From: Candidatus Pelagibacter sp. RS40
GTDB lineage: Bacteria; Pseudomonadota; Alphaproteobacteria; Pelagibacterales; Pelagibacteraceae
Direction: 5' to 3'
Assembly (NCBI RefSeq): GCF_002101295.1
Contig: NZ_CP020778.1
Location: forward strand, 62,001-126,000
Length of the DNA stretch: 64,000 bases
In this document: piece by piece, positions 38,502-46,824 of the stretch
How the letters are laid out: every line of letters starts with the position of its first letter
Numbering within the stretch: the first letter of the stretch is position 1
Program-made: the position numbers and the translations under genes
Notes under the pieces: generated by a model
Database searches by the model: none
Seen by the model: the letters and a program-made list of their open reading frames with translations, nothing else
Told to the model about the DNA's origin: nothing

Positions 38502-39061
38502 TTTTTATATTCAACCCTAAACATTGCTTCATTTCTTCTCATTATTGGTAGAGTAAAAGGGCTATTGTAAGTTGCTTTGATTGGAGAGCTTTGAATTTGA
38601 ATATTATCTTTAGTTAATTGATCTTCTAAAATACTTTTATGTTTAATAAAATTTTTCTCTGATGCCCTACCAGAATATCTAATTACAGCATAGTACCCGC
38701 CTTCAATAATAATTACTTCTACATCGGAGTTTGTAGGATATGGAACATTATCTTTATTAAATTTTGATGGAAGATAAAATTGCATCGTCATATTTCCAGA
38801 TTTCTCTGTTTGCGTTACTGGGATTGTCATTTTAATTTCTTGATTTTTCTTATTTTTACCTGAGATATAATTAAATAACTTTCTAAAACTATTGTCTCCA
38901 GTTGTACTCACTACTTCTACAGCTAAACGATCTGCGTATTTACGAATTTCATACACATCAGTTGATTTTATAATATCATATTTTGCTTCCTCGCTAGCCA
39001 TCACACTAGAATAGTTAAAAATAGATATACTGTAAAATATAATTAATAAAATTTTTTTCAC
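38498..39061 (-). CDS. SOUL family heme-binding protein, exported
   Basis: The 187-residue protein starts at a GTG. A signal peptide (KKILLIIFYSISIFNYSSVMA) leads into the SOUL/HBP domain: EAKYDIIKSTDVYEIRKY, KIKMTIPVTQT-type core seen as EIKMTIPVTQTEKSG, then MQFYLPSKF and FTLPIMRRNEAMF. Relatives bind heme or tetrapyrroles. Its role here is unknown. It lies tail to tail with the creatinase-like gene. Confidence 0.85.
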   Translation of the reverse strand: MKKILLIIFYSISIFNYSSVMASEEAKYDIIKSTDVYEIRKYADRLAVEVVSTTGDNSFRKLFNYISGKNKKNQEIKMTIPVTQTEKSGNMTMQFYLPSKFNKDNVPYPTNSDVEVIIIEGGYYAVIRYSGRASEKNFIKHKSILEDQLTKDNIQIQSSPIKATYNSPFTLPIMRRNEAMFRVEYKN

Positions 39062-39074
39062 TTTAAATTATAGT

Positions 39075-39401
39075 TTAGTTACCGTCCCATTTTGCCTTAT
39101 AATTCCATTTAGCTCTGAAATCTTTAGGTGCTTTTTTAAATTCTTTTTCACATTCTTTGAATAATTTATTGAAAGTTTCATTAGTCTGTAATTCTAATTT
39201 AATATCTTCATGAGTTTTAAGTTTTTCATAATTATTGGATTCAACACTTGCTTTATTTTTTGCACAAACACCAATCATCATATCATGTTTAATAATTCGA
39301 TCTTTTTGCTCATTACTTTTAAAGAATTGGTTTATTACATATCCTGTAAGTAAAATTACTATTCCAATTACTATTAATTTTGATTTTTTTTGCTTTTGCA
39401 T
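39075..39401 (-). CDS. Membrane-anchored small protein, unknown
   Basis: A 108-residue protein with one hydrophobic segment at roughly residues 8-24, flanked by lysines, then a charged mature part. It has two cysteines, in GVCAKNKA and KECEKEFKK, and a C-terminal FRAKWNYKAKWDGN. It lies between the SOUL gene and a lipoprotein gene, all on the minus strand. I do not recognise the family; export through the single helix is inferred. Confidence 0.6.
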   Translation of the reverse strand: MQKQKKSKLIVIGIVILLTGYVINQFFKSNEQKDRIIKHDMMIGVCAKNKASVESNNYEKLKTHEDIKLELQTNETFNKLFKECEKEFKKAPKDFRAKWNYKAKWDGN

Positions 39402-39478
39402 ATTTATAATCTTTTTGCATCAAACAATGCATAAATTAAATCTATATCAAAAATTTATCTCTATACTTTGATTGAATT

Positions 39479-39796
39479 CTAATATTTATAGCATTTAGTA
39501 ATACCATCGACTGTCCAACATTTAATTTTTTGTTTTTGTTGTTTCTTTAACAAGATATTATTTTCTTCAGCAGCATATTGACTGCAATCTAAATTTCTTA
39601 ATTCAATTACGTTTGATGAAAGCGTTTTATTTAAAGTTTCGTTATAAGCCAAATGTTCAAAATGTTTTATACATACTTGTCTATCTGAGAGATTTCTGTA
39701 TCCAGGTGGATCTTTAATTCTATCACCTAGATTAGATAATGCATTACCACACCCCGTAAGAAAAAAAATTGAGATAATTACAAATAAATTTTTCAT
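39479..39796 (-). CDS. Small lipoprotein, unknown
   Basis: From the ATG at 39796 the protein has 105 residues and begins MKNLFVIISIFFLTGCGNAL, a clean signal with lipobox LTGC. The mature part contains several cysteines (RQVCIKH, NLDCSQY, KIKCWTV, TKCYKY) that could form disulfides. An upstream in-frame start exists at 39811, but the lipobox spacing favours 39796. Function unknown; it sits beside the first prepilin gene. Confidence 0.6.
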   Translation of the reverse strand: MKNLFVIISIFFLTGCGNALSNLGDRIKDPPGYRNLSDRQVCIKHFEHLAYNETLNKTLSSNVIELRNLDCSQYAAEENNILLKKQQKQKIKCWTVDGITKCYKY

Positions 39797-39856
39797 TTTA
39801 TAAGTTAACAATTTTAAAAATTTTGGTAAATTAATGAGAAAAATTTAAGCATATTT

Positions 39857-40426
39857 TTACTGTGTTTGAAAATGTTCTCTATATTTTGTGAGTTTGCCAT
39901 TAGAATCTAAATTATAGCATTGAAAAATAAACTCACCTGCTTTAATTGGAGGATTACAATGACCACAATTTGAATTGTCTTTATCTGTTCCGATTATCTC
40001 AATACATCCGGGTTTTAGTTTATCATCACTTGGACATGAAGTATTAACAGCTGCAACATTTGTTCTGTAAGGATTTCGTGGACCCCATATATATCCTGTT
40101 TGAGAATGTGTTCCGTAATGACCAACAAAAGCTTGAGCTCTCATATCTGTTTTAGATGGATTTGATGAATTAAATATGCACCAGTCTGCACTCTTGTCAA
40201 GTTTTCCTGAATTTGAACTTTTCAAATAACATGGAACCCCTGACTGACAGCCTGTCCATTTGGTTTTAACTTCTTTTATAATTTGCTTGCACAAGATTTC
40301 AGCTGAATTTCTTTTAGCACTTTTTGTGTACCCATCATAAGCAAGGAGTCCTACGGCAGCTAATATTCCTATGATTGCTACAACAATTAATAGTTCAATT
40401 AATGTGAAGCCATTTTCTCTAATCAT
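39857..40426 (-). CDS. Type IV prepilin-like protein, cysteine-rich
   Basis: The 189-residue protein has the type III signal: a short leader MIREN, then G|FTLIEL with Glu at mature position 5 and a hydrophobic helix LIVVAIIGILAAVGLL. Prepilin peptidase should cut after the glycine. The globular part is rich in cysteine (about ten). No pilus assembly gene (pilB, C, D, Q) is nearby, so it is an orphan. It may be a minor pilin for DNA uptake or attachment, which is an inference. Confidence 0.8.
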   Translation of the reverse strand: MIRENGFTLIELLIVVAIIGILAAVGLLAYDGYTKSAKRNSAEILCKQIIKEVKTKWTGCQSGVPCYLKSSNSGKLDKSADWCIFNSSNPSKTDMRAQAFVGHYGTHSQTGYIWGPRNPYRTNVAAVNTSCPSDDKLKPGCIEIIGTDKDNSNCGHCNPPIKAGEFIFQCYNLDSNGKLTKYREHFQTQ

Positions 40427-40477
40427 TTAATAGTATTCATATTTGTTACTAAATTAATAGTAATGTACATTATGTAA

Positions 40478-41470
40478 ATGAAAAAAATAATTAACAACCC
40501 TAGTAATTTTGTTGATGAAACAATTGATGGACTTATAAAATCCCACCCGAATATTTATTCACTAGCTTCAGATAATTCGAGAGTGATTACTCGTGCAATA
40601 AAGTCCTCAAATAAAGTTGGTTTAGTAACCGGTGGAGGGTCTGGTCATTTGCCAGTTTTTACAGGCTATATTGGAAAAGGATTGTTAGATAGTTGTGCGA
40701 TAGGATCTGTCTTTGCTTCACCATCTGTTGAACAAATAGCATCTGCAATTCGCAATGCAAATAATGGTAACGGAGTGCTTTGCCTTTTGGGTAATTATGG
40801 TGGAGATGTAATGAATTTTGAAATGGCTTGTGAAATAGTAAAAGACGAAGGTATTGAAACTAAAACTGTTATAGTTACAGATGATATTGCGAGTGCAAAA
40901 CCTGAAGAAAAAGAAAAAAGACGAGGTATTGCTGGTATGATATTTGTTTTTAAAGTTGCAGGGGCGTTAGCTGAAACGGGGGCATCTCTTCAAGATGTTT
41001 GTGAAATAGCACTTGAAACTAATTCAAAAATTAGAACATTAGGCGTTGCTCTTTCTCCTTGTATATTGCCTGAGGCTGGAAAACCTACATTTGAAATTAA
41101 TGATGATGAAATAGAAATAGGAATGGGTATTCATGGTGAACCAGGTATTTCAAGAGAAAAATTAAAGTCAGCAAATGATTTGACAGATGATATATGTAAT
41201 CGAATACTAGCTGATTTCGATTTGTCTGATCAAGAGATCGGGTTAATGATAAATAGCCTAGGAGCTACTCCACTTGAAGAACTTTACATTGTATCAAGAA
41301 GAGTTGTCGAAAATTTTAACAAAAAAAAAATAAAAATTTTTAAAAATTATGTTGGAAGGTATGCAACTTCAATGGAAATGGCAGGAATGTCTGTAACTGT
41401 TTTAAAACTTAATAAAAATATTAAAGAAAATTTATTAGCTCCTTCTTATTGTCCGTTCTGGACAAATTAA
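40478..41470 (+). CDS. dhaK: Dihydroxyacetone kinase subunit DhaK-like
   Basis: DhaK binds dihydroxyacetone or a related ketose covalently and lets it be phosphorylated. The 330 residues contain GGGSGHLPVFTGYIGKGLLD, the GNYGGDVMNFEMA block and the substrate histidine, His219, in MGIHGEPG. This DhaK is separate, not fused to DhaL, and is followed by dhaL after one base. A 12-base palindrome TAATGTACATTA precedes the start. No dhaM or PTS gene is in the window. Confidence 0.85.
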   Translation: MKKIINNPSNFVDETIDGLIKSHPNIYSLASDNSRVITRAIKSSNKVGLVTGGGSGHLPVFTGYIGKGLLDSCAIGSVFASPSVEQIASAIRNANNGNGVLCLLGNYGGDVMNFEMACEIVKDEGIETKTVIVTDDIASAKPEEKEKRRGIAGMIFVFKVAGALAETGASLQDVCEIALETNSKIRTLGVALSPCILPEAGKPTFEINDDEIEIGMGIHGEPGISREKLKSANDLTDDICNRILADFDLSDQEIGLMINSLGATPLEELYIVSRRVVENFNKKKIKIFKNYVGRYATSMEMAGMSVTVLKLNKNIKENLLAPSYCPFWTN

Positions 41471-41471
41471 A

Positions 41472-42059
41472 ATGTTAAATAAAGAAAATTTAATAATAAT
41501 ATTGGATAAATTATTTGACCAGTCCAAAAAATATTACGATGATTTCAACTCTGCTGATGCTAAAATTGGAGACGGAGATTTAGGTATTACCATTCTTCAT
41601 GGATTAGAAGAAATCCAGAAAAATAAAGTATATTTAAGTAACGATATGGGTGAAAATTTTATGGTTTGCTCAAAAGCTTTTGTTAAAAAGTCAGGATCTA
41701 GTTTTGGGACATTAATAGCATTTTCATTAATGAATATTTCAAAAAAAATGCAAGGTAAAACACATTGTGATCATAATGATATAATCAGTTTTTTTGAGAC
41801 AGCTCTTAAGACAATTTTAGAGAGAGGTAAAACAAATTTAGGTGATAAAACAATTGCAGATACACTTGATTTAATAATAAAAAAAATGAAGAAAAGTACT
41901 AATTATAATGATGATATTAAATCAGCTTGTTTAGAAGCTCTAGAGAATTTTAAAGGAAAAAAAATTTTGATTGGTAGAGCAAGAATGTTTGAAGACAAAA
42001 CAAAAGAATTTGATGATCCTGGGATGTTTGCTTTAAGTAAACTTTGTGAAATTTTTTAG
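41472..42059 (+). CDS. dhaL: Dihydroxyacetone kinase subunit DhaL-like
   Basis: DhaL binds the nucleotide and donates the phosphoryl group to the substrate held by DhaK. The 195-residue protein contains the metal-binding aspartates in AKIGDGDLGITILHG, a GSSFGTLIAFSLM loop and DKTIADTLD with GRARMFEDKTKEFDDPG near the end, the expected DhaL pattern. It lies one base after dhaK. ATP may be the donor, because no PTS protein is nearby; that is inferred. Confidence 0.83.
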   Translation: MLNKENLIIILDKLFDQSKKYYDDFNSADAKIGDGDLGITILHGLEEIQKNKVYLSNDMGENFMVCSKAFVKKSGSSFGTLIAFSLMNISKKMQGKTHCDHNDIISFFETALKTILERGKTNLGDKTIADTLDLIIKKMKKSTNYNDDIKSACLEALENFKGKKILIGRARMFEDKTKEFDDPGMFALSKLCEIF

Positions 42060-42071
42060 TTACAATTATCT

Positions 42072-42947
42072 CTATTTATATTTATCTTCAATTTCATAAT
42101 ACTCATTGAAACCTACTATATCCCTTAACTCAGAGAATTTTGAAACATTTGTGTTATAAACTTTATTCTTCATATTTTTCAAACATTCCTGCATAGTTTT
42201 AACTGAAGCACTCATTAAAGTAAGTGGCATGACTGCTATTTTATAGCCAATTTCCTCTAACTCATTTATCTCTAATAAAGGCGTATCTCCATCTTCAATT
42301 AAATTAATCATATGATGACCTGGGACTTCCTTAATTATTCTTTTCATATCATCTTTAGATTTTACTGCTTCAATAAATAAAATATCAGCGCCAATTTCTG
42401 AGAAAGATATCATTCTCTCTATTGCATCATCCAAGCCTCTAGTTGCAATTGCATCTGTTCGAGCCATAATTAAAATATCTTTATCTCCAAATTTGCTGGC
42501 ATCTACTGCTGCTTTAATTCTTGATTTAGCTTCATCTAAGTCAACAACATCTTTGCCTTTTGTGTGACCACATTTTTTTGGCCATTTTTGATCTTCAATC
42601 ATTACTCCTGCTGCTCCAGCATCCGCATAACCACGTACTGTTCTAAACACATTTACAGAATTTCCATATCCAGTATCACCATCAAAAATTATTGGTATAG
42701 ATGTTGAATTACAAATATTTCTTACTTGATCAGCCATTTCAGAAAATGAGATTAAACCAGTATCAGGCATTCCAAGTCTGGTAGACGAAACACTAAAGCC
42801 AGACATAAAACCAATTTCCAAACCCTCTTTTTCAATTAATTTTGCCGAGAGAGAATCAAAACATCCTGGCATTACTATGATTTCTTTTTTATTTAAGCGC
42901 TCTTTAAGTTTAGCTGCTTTATCTTTTGATTTTATTTTTGAAAACAT
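42072..42947 (-). CDS. PEP mutase / isocitrate lyase family enzyme
   Basis: The 291-residue enzyme belongs to the isocitrate lyase/PEP mutase superfamily, acting on a 2-hydroxy-dicarboxylate or oxaloacetate-like substrate. Motifs: MPGCFDSLSAKL, DGDTGYG at 89-95 (metal site), EDQ at 118-120, and KKCGH at 124-128. The last motif, with its catalytic cysteine, is typical of the lyase branch. It follows the second TRAP dctM by two bases, which suggests that it degrades the imported compound. Confidence 0.83.
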   Translation of the reverse strand: MFSKIKSKDKAAKLKERLNKKEIIVMPGCFDSLSAKLIEKEGLEIGFMSGFSVSSTRLGMPDTGLISFSEMADQVRNICNSTSIPIIFDGDTGYGNSVNVFRTVRGYADAGAAGVMIEDQKWPKKCGHTKGKDVVDLDEAKSRIKAAVDASKFGDKDILIMARTDAIATRGLDDAIERMISFSEIGADILFIEAVKSKDDMKRIIKEVPGHHMINLIEDGDTPLLEINELEEIGYKIAVMPLTLMSASVKTMQECLKNMKNKVYNTNVSKFSELRDIVGFNEYYEIEDKYK

Positions 42948-42949
42948 AA

Positions 42950-44221
42950 TTATAATTTAAAAGGTATATATAAAGCTAAATCGGGAAATAAGTAAACTAC
43001 AAAAACTGTAAATAACATAATTATCACAAAAGGTATTACGCCTTTCGCTATCTCTGACATTTTTGCTTTTCCAATTGCTTGCAGGACATAAATATTCAAT
43101 CCTACAGGAGGAGTAATTAATGCACACTCAATCATAAGTGTAAAAATAATTCCAAACCAAATTAAATCTATATTCATTGCTGCAATTGAAATAGAAAATA
43201 TTGGCATCATAATAAGTATCAATGAGAGAGTTTCCATAATAAAACCTAATATTAATAATGTAATGCACACAACCAAAATAAATAAACCTTGCTCGTTAAT
43301 GTTGGTTACAATGAATGATGATAATTCTTGTGGAATTCTATAAAGTGAAATTGCTTTACCAAAGATTTTAGCGCCAGCAATAATGATAAAAATTGTTACT
43401 GTCGTTTTCATGGTTTCAAGACCAGCTTCAATAAAACCTTTAAAATTTAATCTTTTTTTAGCAACAACATAAATAAATGATATCAAAAAACCAATTCCAC
43501 CGGCTTCTGTTGGTGTGTATATACCGGCATAAATACCTCCAAGCATAATAAATGCCATCAATAAAATTGGTAATCCTCTTTTGGTATATTTGATTTTTTC
43601 CTCTAATGTGCTTTTAACATTTACAACTTCTTTATTAAAAAATTTTACATAAATTACAGAAAAGAAAATAAAAAATAGTGCCAAACAAACACCAGGCCCA
43701 ATTCCAGCGAGAAACATGCTTAAAACAGACTCTTCTACCACGAAAGCATAGACAATCATTGGAATTGATGGGGGTATTAAAATGCCGAGTGTCCCTCCAG
43801 CTGCAAGAATTCCTAATGTAAAATTTCTATGGTAACCTCTATTTATCATTGCTGGAAAAGCGACTGTTGATATAGTGGCTGCTGTAGCAACAGAAGATCC
43901 TGATATTGCTGCAAAAATACTACATGAAACTATTGTGGCTATTGCTAAACCACCAGGAAAATTACCAACCCAACTTTGCGCAAAATTAAATAGATCTTCT
44001 CCAACTCCAGCCTTAAGCAAAATATTTGACATCATTAAAAACATTGGAACTGCCAACAAAATAAAATTATCAGCAACACTGTAAAATGTCTGGGGTACCA
44101 TTAATGGTGAAATATCACCAAAAATCATTAATCCTAATCCTATTGTTCCCAATCCAAAAGCAATCGGAACTCCTAGAAATAAAACAAAAAATAATATGAA
44201 TAAAATTATTGCAACAGTCAT
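42950..44221 (-). CDS. dctM: TRAP transporter large permease (DctM), system 2
   Basis: The 423-residue DctM has the usual blocks: VPMFLMMSNILLKAG, SGSSVATAATISTVAFPAM, LAAGGTLGILIPPSIPMIVY and IYTPTEAGGIGFLI, and ends in YIPFKL. It overlaps dctQ by four bases and is followed at once by the PEP-mutase-family gene. The four genes dctP-dctQ-dctM-lyase form one operon. Confidence 0.93.
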   Translation of the reverse strand: MTVAIILFILFFVLFLGVPIAFGLGTIGLGLMIFGDISPLMVPQTFYSVADNFILLAVPMFLMMSNILLKAGVGEDLFNFAQSWVGNFPGGLAIATIVSCSIFAAISGSSVATAATISTVAFPAMINRGYHRNFTLGILAAGGTLGILIPPSIPMIVYAFVVEESVLSMFLAGIGPGVCLALFFIFFSVIYVKFFNKEVVNVKSTLEEKIKYTKRGLPILLMAFIMLGGIYAGIYTPTEAGGIGFLISFIYVVAKKRLNFKGFIEAGLETMKTTVTIFIIIAGAKIFGKAISLYRIPQELSSFIVTNINEQGLFILVVCITLLILGFIMETLSLILIMMPIFSISIAAMNIDLIWFGIIFTLMIECALITPPVGLNIYVLQAIGKAKMSEIAKGVIPFVIIMLFTVFVVYLFPDLALYIPFKL

Positions 44222-44694
44222 TTAAACAAATCTTTAAAGTAATTAATAATTTCTAAGAACACTCTTATAACTAAAAAACCAAAACAGAGTGGTATTGCAA
44301 ATTCTGTGAGGAATGAAGGAACGTCTAAAATTGTAGAACTGGTTCTACCAACTTTTAAAGAGTCGTAAGCTATTAACCAGCCAAAATATAATACAAAACA
44401 ACTAAACGTTAATATAAATATAGCACTAATAAGGTCTAAAAATCTTTTTCCAGCATCATTTAATTTGTCATAAATTACTGTAATTCTAATAAATTCTTTT
44501 TTATGAAATGAATATGTAAGAGCCAAGTAAGTTGCCCAGATTTGAAGAAATCTTGAAATCTCATTTACCCATACAGTTGGAGAATTAAACAAATATCTCA
44601 TTATAACTTCATAAGAAACTATAAATCCTATAGATATAAATAAAGCCGAAGCTAAATAGCCAGAATATTTTATAACTTTGTTGTAAATTTCCAT
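44218..44694 (-). CDS. dctQ: TRAP transporter small permease (DctQ), system 2
   Basis: The 158-residue protein has four helices with the DctQ pattern EVIMRYLFNSPTVWVNEISR followed by TYSFHKKEFIRITVIYD. It is shorter than the DctQ of system 1. Bases just upstream of its ATG are taken up by the hairpin at 44701-44726, with only GGGG in the stem as a possible ribosome site. Confidence 0.88.
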   Translation of the reverse strand: MEIYNKVIKYSGYLASALFISIGFIVSYEVIMRYLFNSPTVWVNEISRFLQIWATYLALTYSFHKKEFIRITVIYDKLNDAGKRFLDLISAIFILTFSCFVLYFGWLIAYDSLKVGRTSSTILDVPSFLTEFAIPLCFGFLVIRVFLEIINYFKDLFK

Positions 44695-44700
44695 GAGAAA

Positions 44701-44726
44701 AACCCCGCATAAGAGTATGCGGGGTT
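44701..44726 (-). terminator. Hairpin with T-run between dctP and dctQ (system 2)
   Basis: The transcribed strand reads AACCCCGCATA, loop CTCT, TATGCGGGGTT, then more T's to make a run of five. It is an 11-bp stem ending in a U-tract, the shape of an intrinsic terminator. It starts eight bases after the dctP stop and ends six bases before the dctQ ATG. The GGGG in its 3' arm is the only Shine-Dalgarno-like sequence for dctQ, so the stem could also mask it. Confidence 0.75.
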
Positions 44727-44734
44727 AATTTTTC

Positions 44735-45724
44735 TTAAAGTTTATTTGCAGCTTTTACTAGCTTATCTCCTACACCTCCAGAACCACCTGTTCTAGAAAT
44801 ATAGTCTTCAATTACAGATGAAGATGCTTTTTTAAGCGCAGATACTTCTGAACTAGATAATTTCACAATGTTCATTCCGTTCTCTTTTGCTTCTTTGTAA
44901 GCTCCAGCTTCAATATTTGCCATATCATCTCTTACAGCTTTTTCTGCAACTTTAGATGCTTCTGCAATGGCATCTCTTTGTTTTTGTGTCAAAGAATTAA
45001 GCCATTTATCATTTGCAACCACAACAAATTCTATGTCACCATGATTTGTTACTGTTAATGTATCCATAACTTGATAGAGTTTACGAGATTTTACTCCCGA
45101 TACACCTGTCATACCTGCATCAACTGTTTTTCTTTGGTATGCAAGATACTGCTCTGATCCTGAAATCAGTGCTGGTTTACCACCCAATGAAGTTACGAAA
45201 GCTCCAAGTGTTTTTCCAAAAACTCTAATTTTTTTGTCTTTAAAATCAGCTGGAGACTTCATTGGTCCACCATTTGATAGCATAATTGCTGATCCATAAG
45301 CTTGATAATAAAGCGGTACTGCTCCAGTATTTGCAATAGCAGGGTCTAAAATTGTTCTAATTTCTGATCCAGCACTTGTTGCTTTTCTAATTTTATCCTC
45401 AGAGTCAAAAAGGAAAGGTAAATAAAATATATCTACTTCAGGGTTTGTTCCTGCAAACCTAGTAATTGATGCAACACCCGCTTCAATAGCTCCTGACCCG
45501 ACTGCTTGTGGTACCTCTTTATCTTTATATAATTGAGCAGAGTCGTAAATTTCAACTTTAATATCTGATCTAGCCTCTAATTCTTTTTTAAACACTAATA
45601 GATTTTGACCTAAATGCGCTTTCAAAGGAAGTTGAAGCGTTATTCTCATTTTTGTTTCGGCAAAACTTGCACTCGCAATTGAAACAAAGATGAAAGAAAA
45701 TATTATTTTTTTTAAGATTTTCAT
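44735..45724 (-). CDS. dctP: TRAP transporter substrate-binding protein (DctP), system 2
   Basis: I start at the ATG at 45724 (329 residues), which gives a clean signal peptide (KIIFSFIFVSIASASFA) and a strong AGAGGG ribosome site. The mature protein has DctP-family features: LPLKAHLGQNLLVFKKELEA, YDSAQLYKDKEVPQAVGSG, DIFYLPFLFDSEDKI, then DFKDKKIRVFGKTLGAF with the carboxylate-binding arginine. It is the first gene of the operon, and its upstream region holds a perfect 16-bp palindrome. Confidence 0.9.
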   Translation of the reverse strand: MKILKKIIFSFIFVSIASASFAETKMRITLQLPLKAHLGQNLLVFKKELEARSDIKVEIYDSAQLYKDKEVPQAVGSGAIEAGVASITRFAGTNPEVDIFYLPFLFDSEDKIRKATSAGSEIRTILDPAIANTGAVPLYYQAYGSAIMLSNGGPMKSPADFKDKKIRVFGKTLGAFVTSLGGKPALISGSEQYLAYQRKTVDAGMTGVSGVKSRKLYQVMDTLTVTNHGDIEFVVVANDKWLNSLTQKQRDAIAEASKVAEKAVRDDMANIEAGAYKEAKENGMNIVKLSSSEVSALKKASSSVIEDYISRTGGSGGVGDKLVKAANKL

Positions 45725-45753
45725 TTTTCCCTCTAATTTGTTAGTTTTAACTA

Positions 45754-45769
45754 TTAAAGTCGACTTTAA
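45754..45769. promoter_or_regulatory. Perfect 16-bp palindrome, candidate operator
   Basis: TTAAAGTCGACTTTAA is a perfect palindrome in the 72-base gap between the divergent dctP (start 45724) and EamA (start 45797) genes. On the minus strand TTGTAT-N17-TTTAAT, and on the plus strand TTAAAG-N17-TACAAT, are weak promoter matches that overlap it. A dimeric regulator bound here could control both genes. This is an inference from symmetry and position. Confidence 0.5.
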
Positions 45770-45796
45770 AATTAAATACAATATTAATAATCAACT

Positions 45797-46699
45797 ATGA
45801 ACTGGATTATATTTACGTTTTTTGGTGCTTTTTTCCAAAATTTAAGATCATCGTTACAAAAAAAATTAAATAAAGATCTTTCATTAATTGCATCAAGTTA
45901 CGTTAGGTTTGTTTTTGCTTTACCTTTTGCAACAATATTATTTTTCTCTTACTTTCAAAATTTTTCAATCATTTCAGTAATTTTATTTAATTCAAATTTC
46001 ATTATTTACACATTTTTTGGCTCTGTACTTCAAATAATGTTTACTTTCAGTCTCTTATATTTATTTAGATTTTCAAATTTTGTAGTTGGTACTTCATTAA
46101 GTAAAACTGAGGTAATTCAGGTTGCAATTTTTGAATACATTGTTTTGAGTGATAAGCTTAATGCTGCCGGTGTAATTGGAATTATAATAGCAACTACTGG
46201 AGTAATAATAATGACTATAAAAGATGTAAATTTTTTTATTAAAAATTTATTTTCAAAAACAACATTAATTGGTCTTATTACTGGATTGTTTTTAGGACTT
46301 AGCGTTGTTTATTTTCGAGCTGCTGCCTTATCATTAGAAAATATTTCATCTAATTTTGAAAAAGCATTAAGCACTTTATTTTTTGGGCTACTTATCCAAA
46401 CTTTTATACTAACTATTTACCTTCTTATTTTTGAAAAATCTGAATTTAAAAAACTATATAACAATAAGTTTACATCTTGTTTGGCTGGTCTATCCGGTTT
46501 TCTAGCCACTCTATCCTGGTTTTATGCATTTACACTTATTCAATCATCATTTGTTAGAGCACTTGGACAAATTGAAATACTTTTTAGTTTCGTATCGTCT
46601 AAATATTTATTTAAAGAAAAACTAAGTAAAATTGAATTGTTTGGAATATTAATATTTATATCTGGCGTATCTCTGATGTTATTAACAAGAACAAGTTAG
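45797..46699 (+). CDS. EamA family (DMT superfamily) transporter
   Basis: A 300-residue protein with about ten helices arranged as two EamA repeats. The second repeat carries TIGLITGLFLG-like and KYLFKEKLSKIELFGILIFI segments. Family members export or import amino acids, nucleotides or metabolites. It is divergent from the second TRAP operon and shares its 72-base upstream region, so both may respond to the same signal. The substrate cannot be named. Confidence 0.8.
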   Translation: MNWIIFTFFGAFFQNLRSSLQKKLNKDLSLIASSYVRFVFALPFATILFFSYFQNFSIISVILFNSNFIIYTFFGSVLQIMFTFSLLYLFRFSNFVVGTSLSKTEVIQVAIFEYIVLSDKLNAAGVIGIIIATTGVIIMTIKDVNFFIKNLFSKTTLIGLITGLFLGLSVVYFRAAALSLENISSNFEKALSTLFFGLLIQTFILTIYLLIFEKSEFKKLYNNKFTSCLAGLSGFLATLSWFYAFTLIQSSFVRALGQIEILFSFVSSKYLFKEKLSKIELFGILIFISGVSLMLLTRTS

Positions 46700-46743
46700 T
46701 TCCTCTTCGATTAACTTTTTTCTTAACACTTTTGTTATAACTT

Positions 46744-46767
46744 TCATTATTAATAATGACATCATTA
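46744..46767. promoter_or_regulatory. Symmetrical repeat cluster upstream of the dehydrogenase gene
   Basis: The perfect 16-bp palindrome TCATTATTAATAATGA (46744-46759) is followed two bases later by TCATTA (46762-46767). This gives three half-sites of TCATTA in alternating orientation within 24 bases. The array ends 57 bases before the start at 46825. An Lrp-type or similar regulator is conceivable, but nothing in the sequence names it. Confidence 0.4.
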
Positions 46768-46824
46768 GCCTAAATTGAACATAAATATTCTTTAATAAAC
46801 TAATTAAAATTGATTTAATAAGGA

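Noticed and set aside
40461..40472. TAATGTACATTA, a 12-base palindrome just before dhaK
   Set aside because: A 12-base AT-rich palindrome is not rare at this base composition, so I noted it with dhaK but did not list it as an operator.
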